A stretch of DNA of 64,000 nt from Streptomyces griseoruber (GCF_001514205.1 NZ_KQ948773.1:282624-346623); one strand, 5' to 3'; shown: positions 7,849 to 16,732, counted from the stretch's first letter. Program-made: numbers and translations. Notes: generated from the sequence alone by a model not told the origin.

Positions 7849-10821
7849 TCAGGTGGTGGGCGCGGTGGACAGCAGGGCCCGCAGGGCGGCCGCTTCCGGG
7901 GAGCCCAGCTCCTCGTAGACCCGTACCGCCTCCTGCCAGCAGACCTGGGCCCGGCCGGTCTGGCCCACGCCGGTGAGGGCGTGCCCGAGCACGGTGAGGA
8001 CATTGGCGCGCCGCCAGTCCCCGCCGATCCCGCGCAGCACGGTCAGCGCCCGCTCCGCGTGGCCCGCCGCCTCACGGAACCGCCGGCCGGCGAGATCCAC
8101 CTCGGCCAGCCGGAACAGCGTCATGCCCTCCCACAGCCGCTGCCGGCTGTCCCGGAACACCCGGAGCGCCTCCAGGAGCCGTTCGGCCGCGGCGTCGAGC
8201 CGGCCGCTCTGGGTGAGCGCCATGCCGAGGGCGTAGCGCCCGTTGGCCCCGCGCATGGAGTTGCCCATGCCGTCGTAGATCTCCATGCCCTCCTGGGCCA
8301 GCGCCACGGCGCTGTGGGTGGATCCGGTCGCCAGATGCATCCGGGAGAGGTTGCACAGCGCGCTGGCCTCGCCGGGGCGGTCCCCCAGGGTGCGGAAGTG
8401 CTCCAGCGCCTGCGAGAGGTGCTCCTCGCTGTCGGAGTGGCGGCTCTGGTAGAGGGCGATGACCCCGCGGGCGTTGCGGGCCCAGCACGCGGTCAGCAGG
8501 TCGTCGGCCGCGTGGGCGAGGCGGATCGCCCGCTCGGCCTCCTGGTCGGCGGTGTCGAACCGGCCGCCGTCCAGGTGCGTGTGCGCCGAGGTCATCAGCG
8601 CCCGGGCCTCGGTCCTCGGGACGACACCGGCCTCCCGCGCCGCCTCCAGCAGGGCCTTCGCGGTCGCCTCGTACTCACGGGAGTTGGCCCCGGACTCGGA
8701 GATGTCGTGGACCGTCCACAGCAGGTCGACGGCCTTGTGGAGGGTGCCCGGCCGCCCGGCGCCCTGGCGCGCGCAGGCCAGCAGGCAGTCGGCCTCCGTG
8801 TACAGCCAGTCCCGCGCGGAGGCCCGGTCGGAGAAGACGAGCCCCGGACGCTCGGTCCGCTCCAGATGGTCCACCAGCCGGTCGCCCGGCCGCTCCAGCG
8901 CGTACACCCCCACCGCCGTGGCCAGGTAGAAGTCCAGCAGCCGCGACAGCGCCTCCTCCCGCCCCCCGGCCGGCTGCTCGTCGCGTTCCGCGCACGCACG
9001 CGCGTAGAGGCGTACGAGGTCGTGGAAGCGGTAGCGGCCGGGTGCCGCGGACTCCAGCAGCGAGGTGTCGACCAGGGACTCCAGCAGGTCCTCGGTGTCG
9101 ACCACCGGCAGGTCGAGCACGGCCGCGGCGGCGGCCAGCGAGATGTCGGGGCCGTCGGCCAGGCCGAGGAGGCGGAACGCCCGCGCCTGGGCCGGCTCCA
9201 ACTGGCCGTAGCCCAGCTCGAAGGTGGCCTTCACCGCGAGATCGCCCGCCTGGAGCTCGTCCAGCCGCCGTCGTTCGTCCGCCAGCTTGGCGGCGAGCAC
9301 GGACACCGTCCAGGTGCGCCGGGACGCCAGCCGGGACGCCGCGATACGGATGGCCAGCGGCAGGAAGCCGCAGGCCGCGACCACGTCCAGCGCGGCCTTG
9401 CGTTCGGCGGCCACCCGCTCCTCGCCCACGATCCGGGTGAAGAGGGCGAGTGCCTCGTCCGGGGACATCACGTCCAGGTCGACGAGGTGCGCGCCCGCCA
9501 GGTCGACCATCCGGACCCGGGAGGTGATCAGCGCGGCGCAGCCCGCCGTGCCGGGCAGCAGCGGCCGTATCTGTGCCGCGTCGCGCGCGTTGTCCAGCAG
9601 GACGAGGACCCGTCGCCCGTCCAGCACCGACCGGTACAGGGCCGCCCGTTCCGCCAGGGAGTCCGGTATCGCGGAGTCGGCGGTGCCGAGCGCGCGCAGG
9701 AAGGAGCCGAGGACCGTCTCCGGCTCCGCCGCGCGGGGGCCGGTGCCCTGGAGATCGACGTAGAGCTGGCCGTCGGGGAAGACCGGCCGGGCCTGATGGG
9801 CGACGTGCACGGCGAGGGTCGTCTTGCCCACGCCGCCGATGCCGGCGAGCGCCGAGACCGCCATGACCCGGCCCTCGGCCGAGGCCAGCACCTCGCCGAG
9901 CTGCCGGACGAAGGGCGCCCGCCCGGTGAAGTCGGGTACGGTCGCCGGGAGTTGCGCGGGGCGCACGCGGACGACCCCCGGCTCGGCCGGCGAGGCCGAG
10001 GGCTCCGCCAGCTCCGGGTCCGCCTGGAGGATACGGCGCTGGAGTTCCCGCAGCCCCGCGCGCGGGTCCACCCCCAGCTCCTCCGCCAGCAGCCGCCGGG
10101 TGTCCGCGTACACCGCCAGCGCCTCCGCCTGCCGGCCGCTGCGGTACAGCGCCAGCATCAGCAGCTCCCGCAGCCGCTCGCGCAGCGGATGCGCGGCCGT
10201 CAGCGCGGTCAGCTCGGAGACCGCCTCCGCGTGGCAGCCCAGCTCCAGGTCCAGGTCCAGCCGGTGCTCCAGCAGCCCCAGCCGCCACTCCTCCAGCCGG
10301 ACCCGCTGGGTCTCCGCGTACGGACCGGGGACCCCCGCGAGGGCCTCCCCGTCCCACAGGCCCAGCACCCGGTTGAGGCCCTCGCGGGCCCGGCCCAGGT
10401 CGCCGGACGTGCGCGCCTTCTCCGCCTCGGCCGCCCACTCCTGCGCGACCGCGAGGTCCAGCGCGCCCTCGCCGAGGCCGCGCACGGCATAGCCGCCGGA
10501 CTCGCTCACCAGGACCCCGGGGTCCAGCACCTTCCGCAGCCGCGAGGCGTACGTCCGTACCGCCGCCAGTGCCTGCGACGGAGGCTCCTCGCCCCACAGC
10601 GCGTCGATCAGCTCACCCGCCGTCGCGGTACGGCCCTCGCGCAGCAGCAGGGCGGCCAGCAGCGCCCGCTGCTGGGGGGACCCGGTGTTCAGATGCTCCT
10701 CGCCGCGCCGTGCGCGCACCGGGCCGAGCACGTCGAAGCGGAGCGCCGGCGGTTCCCCGGTGGAGCCGGGACGCCTCTGCTCCGGCACGCGCGGGCCGCC
10801 GGGTCCTACGCGGTGGTCCAT
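7849..10821 (-). CDS. afsR: AfsR, SARP-type global regulator with NB-ARC and TPR domains
   Basis: This 990-residue protein has a SARP winged-helix domain (about 30-105, SPQQRALLAALLLREGRT), a BTAD bacterial activation domain (about 110-260), an NTPase domain with P-loop ALAGIGGVGKTTLAVHVA (about residue 330), and C-terminal TPR-like helices. This is the AfsR architecture and length. AfsR integrates signals from AfsK and other kinases and activates afsS. ATG at 10821 is chosen over the upstream ATG at 10857 because AAGGGGAG stands six to seven bases before it and the sequence MDHR..GPRVPEQRR is AfsR-like. Confidence 0.94.
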   Translation of the reverse strand: MDHRVGPGGPRVPEQRRPGSTGEPPALRFDVLGPVRARRGEEHLNTGSPQQRALLAALLLREGRTATAGELIDALWGEEPPSQALAAVRTYASRLRKVLDPGVLVSESGGYAVRGLGEGALDLAVAQEWAAEAEKARTSGDLGRAREGLNRVLGLWDGEALAGVPGPYAETQRVRLEEWRLGLLEHRLDLDLELGCHAEAVSELTALTAAHPLRERLRELLMLALYRSGRQAEALAVYADTRRLLAEELGVDPRAGLRELQRRILQADPELAEPSASPAEPGVVRVRPAQLPATVPDFTGRAPFVRQLGEVLASAEGRVMAVSALAGIGGVGKTTLAVHVAHQARPVFPDGQLYVDLQGTGPRAAEPETVLGSFLRALGTADSAIPDSLAERAALYRSVLDGRRVLVLLDNARDAAQIRPLLPGTAGCAALITSRVRMVDLAGAHLVDLDVMSPDEALALFTRIVGEERVAAERKAALDVVAACGFLPLAIRIAASRLASRRTWTVSVLAAKLADERRRLDELQAGDLAVKATFELGYGQLEPAQARAFRLLGLADGPDISLAAAAAVLDLPVVDTEDLLESLVDTSLLESAAPGRYRFHDLVRLYARACAERDEQPAGGREEALSRLLDFYLATAVGVYALERPGDRLVDHLERTERPGLVFSDRASARDWLYTEADCLLACARQGAGRPGTLHKAVDLLWTVHDISESGANSREYEATAKALLEAAREAGVVPRTEARALMTSAHTHLDGGRFDTADQEAERAIRLAHAADDLLTACWARNARGVIALYQSRHSDSEEHLSQALEHFRTLGDRPGEASALCNLSRMHLATGSTHSAVALAQEGMEIYDGMGNSMRGANGRYALGMALTQSGRLDAAAERLLEALRVFRDSRQRLWEGMTLFRLAEVDLAGRRFREAAGHAERALTVLRGIGGDWRRANVLTVLGHALTGVGQTGRAQVCWQEAVRVYEELGSPEAAALRALLSTAPTT

Positions 10822-11002
10822 CAGGGCTCCCCTTAGACATCCGAAGTACCGGTTCATCTTGCCTTGTCGGTGCCGGAGTCGTCAGCCGCGCAGGACGTCG
10901 ATTCCGGGCGGTACACGTGAGTCGGCACAGCCCTCACATCCGGGACGCACACCTCTCCACAGAGTCGATCAACTCCGGCCCCGTCTGATACAGCCGACGG
11001 AG

Positions 11003-11017
11003 CTGACGGGTCGTCAG
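11003..11017. promoter_or_regulatory. Operator palindrome CTGACGGGTCGTCAG (site C of seven)
   Basis: Perfect six-base half-sites around GGT. It lies 20 bases before the amidohydrolase ATG, just upstream of its -10 box, so bound protein would block the promoter. Confidence 0.85.
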
Positions 11018-11025
11018 ATCGGCGC

Positions 11026-11031
11026 TACCGT
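11026..11031 (+). promoter_or_regulatory. -10 hexamer TACCGT of a probable leaderless promoter
   Basis: TACCGT is followed by exactly six bases and the ATG at 11038. The upstream sequence contains no ribosome-binding site. The operator at 11003-11017 covers the -35/-10 spacer. Confidence 0.55.
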
Positions 11032-11037
11032 GCCCCC

Positions 11038-12279
11038 ATGGAGACCACATCCGGCACCACGACCCCTCTCCCGCTGATCATCTCCGTCGACGACCACACC
11101 GTCGAACCCCCCACCGTCTGGCAGGACCGGCTCCCGAAGAAGCACCTCGACACCGGACCGCGCATCGTGCGCGCCCCGCTGAAGGAGATGACCTTCCTCG
11201 GCGGCCACTTCAAGCCCGTCATGGGCGGACCCGGCGACGACGGCCCGCTCGGCGACTGGTGGGTCTACGAGGACCTCAAGCGCCCCCTCACCCGCCTCGA
11301 CACCGCCGTCGGCTTCAGCCGGGACGAGATCAAGCTGGAGGTCATCACCTACGAGCAGATGCGCCCCGGCTCCTACGACGTCCCCTCCCGGCTCGCCGAC
11401 ATGGACGTCAACCACGTGCAGTCCGCGGTTTGTTTCCCCACCTTCCCGCGGTTCTGCGGCCAGACCTTCACCGAGGCCGCCGACCACGAGCTGGGCCTGC
11501 TCTGCGTGCGCGCCTACAACGACTGGATGGTGGAGGAGTGGTGCGGCCCGCAGGCGCGGGGCCGGCTGATCCCGCTCACCCTCATCCCCCTGTGGGACGC
11601 CGAACTGGCCGCCGCCGAGGTCCGCCGCAACGCCGCACGCGGCGTCCGCGCCGTCGCCTTCTCCGAGATACCTCCGCACCTGGGCCTGCCCTCGGTCCAC
11701 ACCGACTACTGGGACCCGTTCCTCGCCGCCTGCGACGAGACCGGCACGGTCGTCGCCATGCACATCGGCTCGTCGAGCCGGATGCCCTCCACCTCGGCCG
11801 ACGCCCCGCCCGCCGTCGGCTCCACCATCACCTTCGCCAACTGCTGCTTCTCGATGGTCGACTGGCTGATGAGCGGCAAGTTCGAACGCTTCCCGAATCT
11901 GAAGGTGATGTACGCCGAGGGCCAGATCGGGTGGATCCCCTACATCCTGGAGCGCGCCGACGTGGTCTGGGAGGAGAACCGCGGGTGGGGCGGGGTCGCC
12001 GACAAGGTCCACCAGCCGCCGTCCGAGCTCTTCGCCGACCACGTCTACGGCTGCTTCTTCGACGACGCCTTCGGCCTGCGCAACCTGGACTCCATCGGCC
12101 TCGGCAACGTCCTCTACGAGACCGACTACCCCCACTCCGACTCCACCTGGCCCAAGTCCCGCGAGGTCGGCGAGGCCCAGATGGGCCACCTGGACCCGGA
12201 GGTCGTCGAGCGGATCGTCCGCGGCAACGCCATCGACCTGCTGGGCCTGACCCCGGACGGCCTGTGGGGGCCCCGGTGA
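11038..12279 (+). CDS. Amidohydrolase family 2 (ACMSD-like metal-dependent hydrolase)
   Basis: This 413-residue protein begins with LIISVDDHTVEPP, the position where family members carry the first metal-binding site. It also contains AVAMHIGSSS-type sequence (VVAMHIGSSSR, about 240), VMYAEGQIGWIPYILERAD (about 300) and NVLYETDYPHSDSTWP (about 362-378), with the conserved Asp/His of the family. Members hydrolyse or decarboxylate cyclic and aromatic acids, and the substrate here is unknown. It overlaps the following LLM oxidoreductase gene by four bases (GTGA). It is controlled by operator site C. Confidence 0.82.
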   Translation: METTSGTTTPLPLIISVDDHTVEPPTVWQDRLPKKHLDTGPRIVRAPLKEMTFLGGHFKPVMGGPGDDGPLGDWWVYEDLKRPLTRLDTAVGFSRDEIKLEVITYEQMRPGSYDVPSRLADMDVNHVQSAVCFPTFPRFCGQTFTEAADHELGLLCVRAYNDWMVEEWCGPQARGRLIPLTLIPLWDAELAAAEVRRNAARGVRAVAFSEIPPHLGLPSVHTDYWDPFLAACDETGTVVAMHIGSSSRMPSTSADAPPAVGSTITFANCCFSMVDWLMSGKFERFPNLKVMYAEGQIGWIPYILERADVVWEENRGWGGVADKVHQPPSELFADHVYGCFFDDAFGLRNLDSIGLGNVLYETDYPHSDSTWPKSREVGEAQMGHLDPEVVERIVRGNAIDLLGLTPDGLWGPR

Positions 12280-13232
12280 GCCTCGACGGGCCCCCGGACC
12301 GCGTCGCCTACGGCATCCAGCTCCCCGTCCAGTCCCAGTCCGCGATGTTCGCCGAGCCCTGGGAGGCGGACGCGGGACCGGCGGACCTCGTGGAGATCGC
12401 CCGCGCCGCGGACCGCGCCGGATTCGCCTATGTCGCCTGCTGCGACCATGTCGCGATCCCGCGCCGCCTCGCGGACGCGATGAGCACCGTCTGGTACGAC
12501 CCCGTGGCCACCCTCGCCCACCTCGCCGCCGTCACCGAGCGCGTCCGGCTGCTCAGCCATGTCGCGGTGGTCGGCCTGCGCCACCCCCTCGTCACCGCCA
12601 AGCAGTACGCCACCCTGGACGCGCTCTCGGGCGGCCGGCTGATCCTCGGGGTCGGCGCCGGGCACGTACGGGAGGAGTTCGAGGCGCTCGGGGGCGACTT
12701 CGAGCGGCGGGGCGCCGTACTGGACGAGACGCTCGACGCGCTGCGGGCCGCGCTCGGGGAGGAGGAGTTCCCGGTCCACCACGGCAAGCGGTACGACTTC
12801 GAGGGGCTCGGGCAGCGGCCCCGGCCGGCCCAGGCACGGGTGCCGCTGTGGGTCGGCGGCTCCTCCCCGGCGGCGGTCCGCCGGGCCGCGCTCAAGGGCG
12901 ACGGCTGGCTGCCCCAGGGGGACCCCAGGGACCGGCTGCCCGCGCAGATCGAGCGGATCCGGCGGCTGCGTGAACAGGCGGCTGTTCAGGAGCCGTTCGT
13001 CGTCGGCGCCATCACCGAGCCCCTGTACGTGGGGGCACCCGCCTGGGACGTCGGCCGCCGCACCCTCACCGGCCCGCCGGAGGTCCTCGCCGAGTCCCTC
13101 CGCGCCTACCCGGCGATGGGCGTGGACCAGATCCAGGTGCGTTTCCGCTGCCGGAGCCGAACCGAACTCACCGACCAGATAAGCGAGTTCGGGGCGGAGG
13201 TGGGGCCGCTGCTCAAGGAGCCGCCCGCCTGA
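12276..13232 (+). CDS. LLM-class oxidoreductase, F420-dependent type
   Basis: This 318-residue TIM-barrel protein of the luciferase-like family has YGIQLPVQS, a cluster around FAYVACCDHVAIP (about 47-59), TLDALSGGRLILGVGAGHVREEFEALG and PLWVGGSSPAAVRRAA. The GVGAGHV/EFEALG block is typical of the F420-using subgroup (TIGR03619 type), but cofactor choice cannot be proved from sequence. Its GTG start at 12276 overlaps the amidohydrolase stop, so the pair is one operon under site C. Confidence 0.82.
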   Translation: MSLDGPPDRVAYGIQLPVQSQSAMFAEPWEADAGPADLVEIARAADRAGFAYVACCDHVAIPRRLADAMSTVWYDPVATLAHLAAVTERVRLLSHVAVVGLRHPLVTAKQYATLDALSGGRLILGVGAGHVREEFEALGGDFERRGAVLDETLDALRAALGEEEFPVHHGKRYDFEGLGQRPRPAQARVPLWVGGSSPAAVRRAALKGDGWLPQGDPRDRLPAQIERIRRLREQAAVQEPFVVGAITEPLYVGAPAWDVGRRTLTGPPEVLAESLRAYPAMGVDQIQVRFRCRSRTELTDQISEFGAEVGPLLKEPPA

Positions 13233-13357
13233 CCCACCTCCTGACCTCACCTGTCTGACAGCCGAGCCGAATTTTCTTGAAGCTTTGAACACGGCCACGC
13301 CGAGCCGCGTATGTACGGACGTACGGACGTGATGGTTCCGGCGGAAGGACCCGTGAA

Positions 13358-14008
13358 GTGCGATCCTCCGAACGACTCTCCGTCGCCCTCGCCTGCGCGG
13401 AGGGCGACTGGCCGTGCGACGACTGGCCGGCCCCGGACGACCCGTACGTGGGCCGGGTCGTCCGGCTGTCCCGGCCCTTCCGTTTCCCCGAGGACGTGGA
13501 CGTGGTCGTCCTGCGTTGCGAGGACCCGTCGGCCGTTCTCCGGGATCTGCGCGAGCTGGGGCGCAGGGGCATCCCGGTGATCGTCATCAGCCCCCGCCGG
13601 GACACCGATGCCGTGGTCGAGGTGTTCCGCATCGGGGCCGGCTATCTGGTCGAGGGCGACTACTGCCCCCGGATGCTGTCTTCGGCGGCCGTGGCGGCGG
13701 CCCTCGGGCACACCTACCTCTCGCCCTCCGCGGGCGCCGCGCTGCGGGAGGGGGCCCGGTGGATATCCATGGGCGGCGACGCCGTCGAGCGGCTGCGGGG
13801 CCTGCTCTCGCCGCGTGAACGGCAGGTCATGGAGCTGCTGTCGACCGGCCTGGGCGCGCAGGAGATCGGGCTGAGATTACGGCTGAGCGAGAAGACCGTC
13901 CGCAACAACCTCAGCAACATCTACGCCAAGCTGGACGCGCGGGGCAGCACGGACGCGGTCCTGCGGTGGCTCGGGGCCACTCCGGTCGCGCCCGTACTTC
14001 GCACCTGA
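13358..14008 (+). CDS. LuxR-family (NarL-like) response regulator with a TTA codon
   Basis: This 216-residue protein has a C-terminal LuxR helix-turn-helix (LLSPRERQVMELLSTGLGAQEI, then LSEKTVRNNLSNIYAKLDA, about 148-200). Its N-terminal receiver-like domain (VDVVVLRCEDPSAVLRDL, PVIVISPR) lacks the usual acidic pocket and phosphoacceptor Asp, so it may be phosphorylation-independent. Codon 174 (13877-13879) is TTA, preceded by rare AGA, which would make translation depend on the bldA leucyl-tRNA. GTG at 13358 follows GGAAGGA by eight bases. It lies just before, and convergent with, the two secreted-protein genes. No sensor kinase is adjacent. Confidence 0.83.
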   Translation: MRSSERLSVALACAEGDWPCDDWPAPDDPYVGRVVRLSRPFRFPEDVDVVVLRCEDPSAVLRDLRELGRRGIPVIVISPRRDTDAVVEVFRIGAGYLVEGDYCPRMLSSAAVAAALGHTYLSPSAGAALREGARWISMGGDAVERLRGLLSPRERQVMELLSTGLGAQEIGLRLRLSEKTVRNNLSNIYAKLDARGSTDAVLRWLGATPVAPVLRT

Positions 14009-14026
14009 AAATATTTCAGTTCGCTC

Positions 14027-14821
14027 TCATGGTGCGGGAATTTCCGAGACCGGGATTTCCACGTCAGTGACGGCGTCGCCGCCTTCGTTGAATCCGGGCT
14101 CTGTCCGGAGGCTGTTCCCCGAGTTGATGATGCCGTTCGCCTCGGGCGTACCGCATTTCACGTTGCGCAGCCACAGCCGGCCGTCCGGCGTGCCGTTGTT
14201 CAGGATCTGCGGATAGAAGACATGGACCGACGTGCCGCCATCGCTCGGTGCGAAGAACACTTTCTGGCCGTCCTGTTCCTCCTTGTAGGTGGCCCGCAGG
14301 AATCCGCTCACGTCGGTGCGCTTGTGCGACCACATGAAGAAGCCGATGCTGTCCGGCTGGACCGTGTCGGAGCGGCTGAACGCGAGGCCGGTCGCCTTGT
14401 CGTCGCGCGAGACCTTGAACTCGGTGGTGTTGAATTTCGCACCGATCTCGAAGAGGGAACCACCCAGACTCGAATCGGCGCTCGCGGTGAATCCCTCCTG
14501 CAGCTGAACCACCCTGGTGACAGATGTGCTGACATTGAAGGTGCTGGTCGCCGCGGTCGTCGTCCCGCAGTTCTGGGTCACGGGTGAGACGCGCTCGTTG
14601 GGGCCGAGGCTGTTCGCCTTGGCCTGGACGTCGACGAACTCGCACTTCTCGAGTTTGTCGGAGTCCGAGGAACAGTCGGAGGTCACTTCGGACGGGGTGG
14701 AGGCGTTCGCCTGGTTCATCAGCGGGATGATCACCGCGAGGGCTGCGACGGGTGCCAGAGCGAGGGTGATGCGCTTCTTCTTGCTGCGGTGCCTTCTGGG
14801 GCGCGGGGCGGGGGTGGTCAT
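14027..14821 (-). CDS. Secreted protein, candidate aerolysin/ETX-MTX2-like beta-pore former (second of pair)
   Basis: This 264-residue protein has a strongly basic N-terminus (RPRRHRSKKKR) and a hydrophobic segment ending ANA, a signal peptide cleaved near residue 40. The mature part has Ser/Thr-rich alternating strands (TSTFNVSTSVTRVVQLQEGF, then a Gly/Ser-rich SADSSLGGSLFEIGAKF turn) and a QPDSIGFFMWSHKRTDVSGF block. This resembles the membrane-inserting hairpin and following strands of aerolysin-type toxins, but overall similarity to a named family is not proved. Start has AGGAGG six bases upstream. The gene lies 60 bases after a related gene and is convergent with the LuxR-type regulator. 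Confidence 0.7.
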   Translation of the reverse strand: MTTPAPRPRRHRSKKKRITLALAPVAALAVIIPLMNQANASTPSEVTSDCSSDSDKLEKCEFVDVQAKANSLGPNERVSPVTQNCGTTTAATSTFNVSTSVTRVVQLQEGFTASADSSLGGSLFEIGAKFNTTEFKVSRDDKATGLAFSRSDTVQPDSIGFFMWSHKRTDVSGFLRATYKEEQDGQKVFFAPSDGGTSVHVFYPQILNNGTPDGRLWLRNVKCGTPEANGIINSGNSLRTEPGFNEGGDAVTDVEIPVSEIPAP

Positions 14822-14881
14822 GGGTCCTCCTGGGGATGGCGTGCTGGTCGAAAGCTGGGACTTCCTGCGCTGTTGCCGGGA

Positions 14882-15613
14882 TCAGCAGTCCTCCAGGACC
14901 GCCTTGGAGGTGCCGTCGGCGATTCCCGGCGCGCCCGCGGCACCCGGCAGGACGAAGGGCCCCTCGACGACTTCCGGCGCTACGAAGTTCTGCTCGGGCG
15001 TGGCATTGGTGGTGGTCGTCGCCTCCCTGGCGTCGATCCGCGCTCGCCATTCGCCGGTCATGCGCTGCATCTTCGGCGTGAACTCCATGTGGAGCACCTT
15101 GCCGACCGGCACCTCACGCTGTTCCGTGGCGCTGGCCGTGGCCGAGTTCACGGTCATGTCCAGAGTGCTCTTGTGCTTGACCCAGGATCCGCTGAGGAAT
15201 CCGAAGAGGCCGCCGCCACCGCCCTGGTTGGTCTCCGTGTATTTGCCCTTGCCCTGGGCCACGGTTGCCGACCAGGTGACGGACACCTTCGCCGGATCGG
15301 TGGCGTTCGGCTCACAGTTCGGGAAATCGATGGACGACTTCTCGGTGGGGCCGTCGAAGGTCTCGAACTTCGTCTCGACGTAGTCGCAGTTGTCGGCCTG
15401 GAAACCGTCCGCGAACCCGCCCTTGGCGGATTGTTGCTCGCCGTTGATCACCGCGGCCCTGTCGCACATCGCCACGATCTGCTCGGGCGTCTTCTCATCG
15501 GCCGCGTTCGCCGACGGCAGCAGCGCGACAACGGCGCCGCCGGTCGCCAGCGCCGCGCCGATCGCGACGAACCGGATCTTCTTGTTCTTGAACTTCCTGC
15601 TCCTTTTGGCCAT
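14882..15613 (-). CDS. Secreted protein, candidate aerolysin-like partner (first of pair)
   Basis: This 243-residue protein has a basic N-terminus (MAKRSRKFKNKK) and a signal peptide ending SANA (about residue 36). Like its neighbour it has paired amphipathic strands: VTWSATVAQGKGKYTE, a glycine-rich GGGGGLFGFLSG turn, STLDMTVNSATASATEQ. These are followed by VPVGKVLHMEFTPKMQRMTG and WRARI, which aligns with QPDSIGFFMWSHKRTDVSG and LRATY of the other. The C-terminus is Pro/Ala-rich and ends in Cys. ATG at 15613 is chosen because the signal peptide begins there. It is the first gene of a two-gene operon. The upstream 140 bases are visibly poorer in G+C than the surroundings. Confidence 0.68.
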   Translation of the reverse strand: MAKRSRKFKNKKIRFVAIGAALATGGAVVALLPSANAADEKTPEQIVAMCDRAAVINGEQQSAKGGFADGFQADNCDYVETKFETFDGPTEKSSIDFPNCEPNATDPAKVSVTWSATVAQGKGKYTETNQGGGGGLFGFLSGSWVKHKSTLDMTVNSATASATEQREVPVGKVLHMEFTPKMQRMTGEWRARIDAREATTTTNATPEQNFVAPEVVEGPFVLPGAAGAPGIADGTSKAVLEDC

Positions 15614-15757
15614 ATCCTTTTCCGCTCTTGGGGGTGCCTTTGCATTTCTGCTGTGGATTATTGGGGTTCTGCACAGGCTGCGGCCAGGGTCAAATATCCC
15701 TACTCGCAAGTCACTTGATGTGTACTTATGCAATTCTCGCCGACTCTTGACCACTGT

Positions 15758-15772
15758 CTGACGCATCGTCAG
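15758..15772. promoter_or_regulatory. Operator palindrome CTGACGCATCGTCAG (site D of seven)
   Basis: Perfect half-sites around CAT. It ends 52 bases before the SDR start, with a -10-like TACGAT at 15782-15787. It lies in the divergent region between the secreted-protein operon (start 15613) and the SDR, but is much closer to the SDR. Confidence 0.85.
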
Positions 15773-15824
15773 TTCCGGCGTTACGATGCTGAACTCCAGT
15801 GATGCGATGCGAAGGGGGTTCGGC

Positions 15825-16595
15825 ATGGGCAAGCTCGACGGGCGCGTCGTCCTCGTCACCGGCGCCGCACGCGGCCAGGGGGAAAAGGAGGCCCGGCTGT
15901 TCCGGGCGGAGGGGGCCGAGGTCGTCGTCGCCGATGTGCTGGACGACCAGGGCGCGGCCCTCGCCGAGGAGATCGGCGCGCTGTACGTGCACCTGGACGT
16001 GGGGCGGGAGGACGACTGGCGGTCCGCGGTGCGCGCAGCGCAAGCTGCCTACGGCCGCCTCGACGGCCTCGTCAACAATGCCGGCATCCTGCGCTTCAAC
16101 GCCCTCGTCGACACGCCCCTCGACGAGTTCATGCAGGTCGTGCAGGTCAACCAGGTCGGCTGCTTCCTGGGTGTGAAGACGGTGGCCCCGGTGCTCGCGG
16201 ACGGCGGCACGATCGTCAACACGGCCTCGTACACCGCCGTGACCGGGATGGCGGCGGTGGGCGCGTACGCGGCGACCAAGCACGCGATCCTCGGGCTCAC
16301 CCGGGTCGCCGCCCTGGAGCTCGCGCCACGCGGCATCCGGGTCAACGCGATGTGCCCCGGCGCCGTCGACACCGCGATGTCCAACCCGTCCCTCCTGGAC
16401 CCGGACGCGGACCCCGAGGAGACCTCGAAGGCCCTCGACGGGCTGTACCGCAAGCTCGTGCCGCTGGGCAGGGTCGGGCGGCCGGAGGAGGTGGCCAGGC
16501 TCGCCCTCTTCCTCACCTCGGAGGACTCCTCGTACATCACCGGACAGCCGTTCGTGATCGACGGGGGGTGGCTGGCCGGGGTCTCCATCATCTGA
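15825..16595 (+). CDS. Short-chain dehydrogenase/reductase
   Basis: This 256-residue classical SDR has the NAD(P)-binding TGAARGQG (about 13-20), NNAG (about 84-87), the active-site tyrosine and lysine in YAATK (about 151-155), and PG..DTAMS after the active site. Acidic residue pairing after strand 2 (VADVLDDQG) suggests NAD use. ATG at 15825 follows GAAGGGGG by about six bases and is preferred to the in-frame ATG at 15786. It is preceded by operator D and followed, after 140 bases, by the LLM operon with operators E and F, so it belongs to the same regulon. Confidence 0.88.
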   Translation: MGKLDGRVVLVTGAARGQGEKEARLFRAEGAEVVVADVLDDQGAALAEEIGALYVHLDVGREDDWRSAVRAAQAAYGRLDGLVNNAGILRFNALVDTPLDEFMQVVQVNQVGCFLGVKTVAPVLADGGTIVNTASYTAVTGMAAVGAYAATKHAILGLTRVAALELAPRGIRVNAMCPGAVDTAMSNPSLLDPDADPEETSKALDGLYRKLVPLGRVGRPEEVARLALFLTSEDSSYITGQPFVIDGGWLAGVSII

Positions 16596-16637
16596 GGTCC
16601 CCCTCTTCTGAGGTCCCCATCATCCGAACCAAAGTAT

Positions 16638-16652
16638 CTGACTACCCGTCAG
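16638..16652. promoter_or_regulatory. Operator palindrome CTGACTACCCGTCAG (site E of seven)
   Basis: Exact reverse complement of site B. It is 35 bases centre to centre from site F, upstream of the LLM operon. Confidence 0.8.
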
Positions 16653-16672
16653 GTATTGACCATCCAGCAGAT

Positions 16673-16687
16673 CTGACGGATCGTCAG
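16673..16687. promoter_or_regulatory. Operator palindrome CTGACGGATCGTCAG (site F of seven)
   Basis: Perfect half-sites around GAT, 45 bases before the GTG of the LLM gene at 16733. A second nearby copy (site E) suggests cooperative binding. Confidence 0.85.
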
Positions 16688-16732
16688 TGAACCGAATGGA
16701 CCGCAATCCAGGACCTGGGACGGTGAACCTCC

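Noticed and set aside
7981..10836. Very long open frame opposite afsR (about 950 codons)
   Set aside because: It is the antisense shadow of a high-GC gene. Composition is Arg/Gly/Gln-heavy without domains, and the minus strand encodes a perfect AfsR.
13303..13332. GTACGGAC direct repeats before the LuxR-type gene as a possible operator
   Set aside because: Two and a half copies only, and part of the simple ACGTACGG words common in this genome; too weak to report as an operator.
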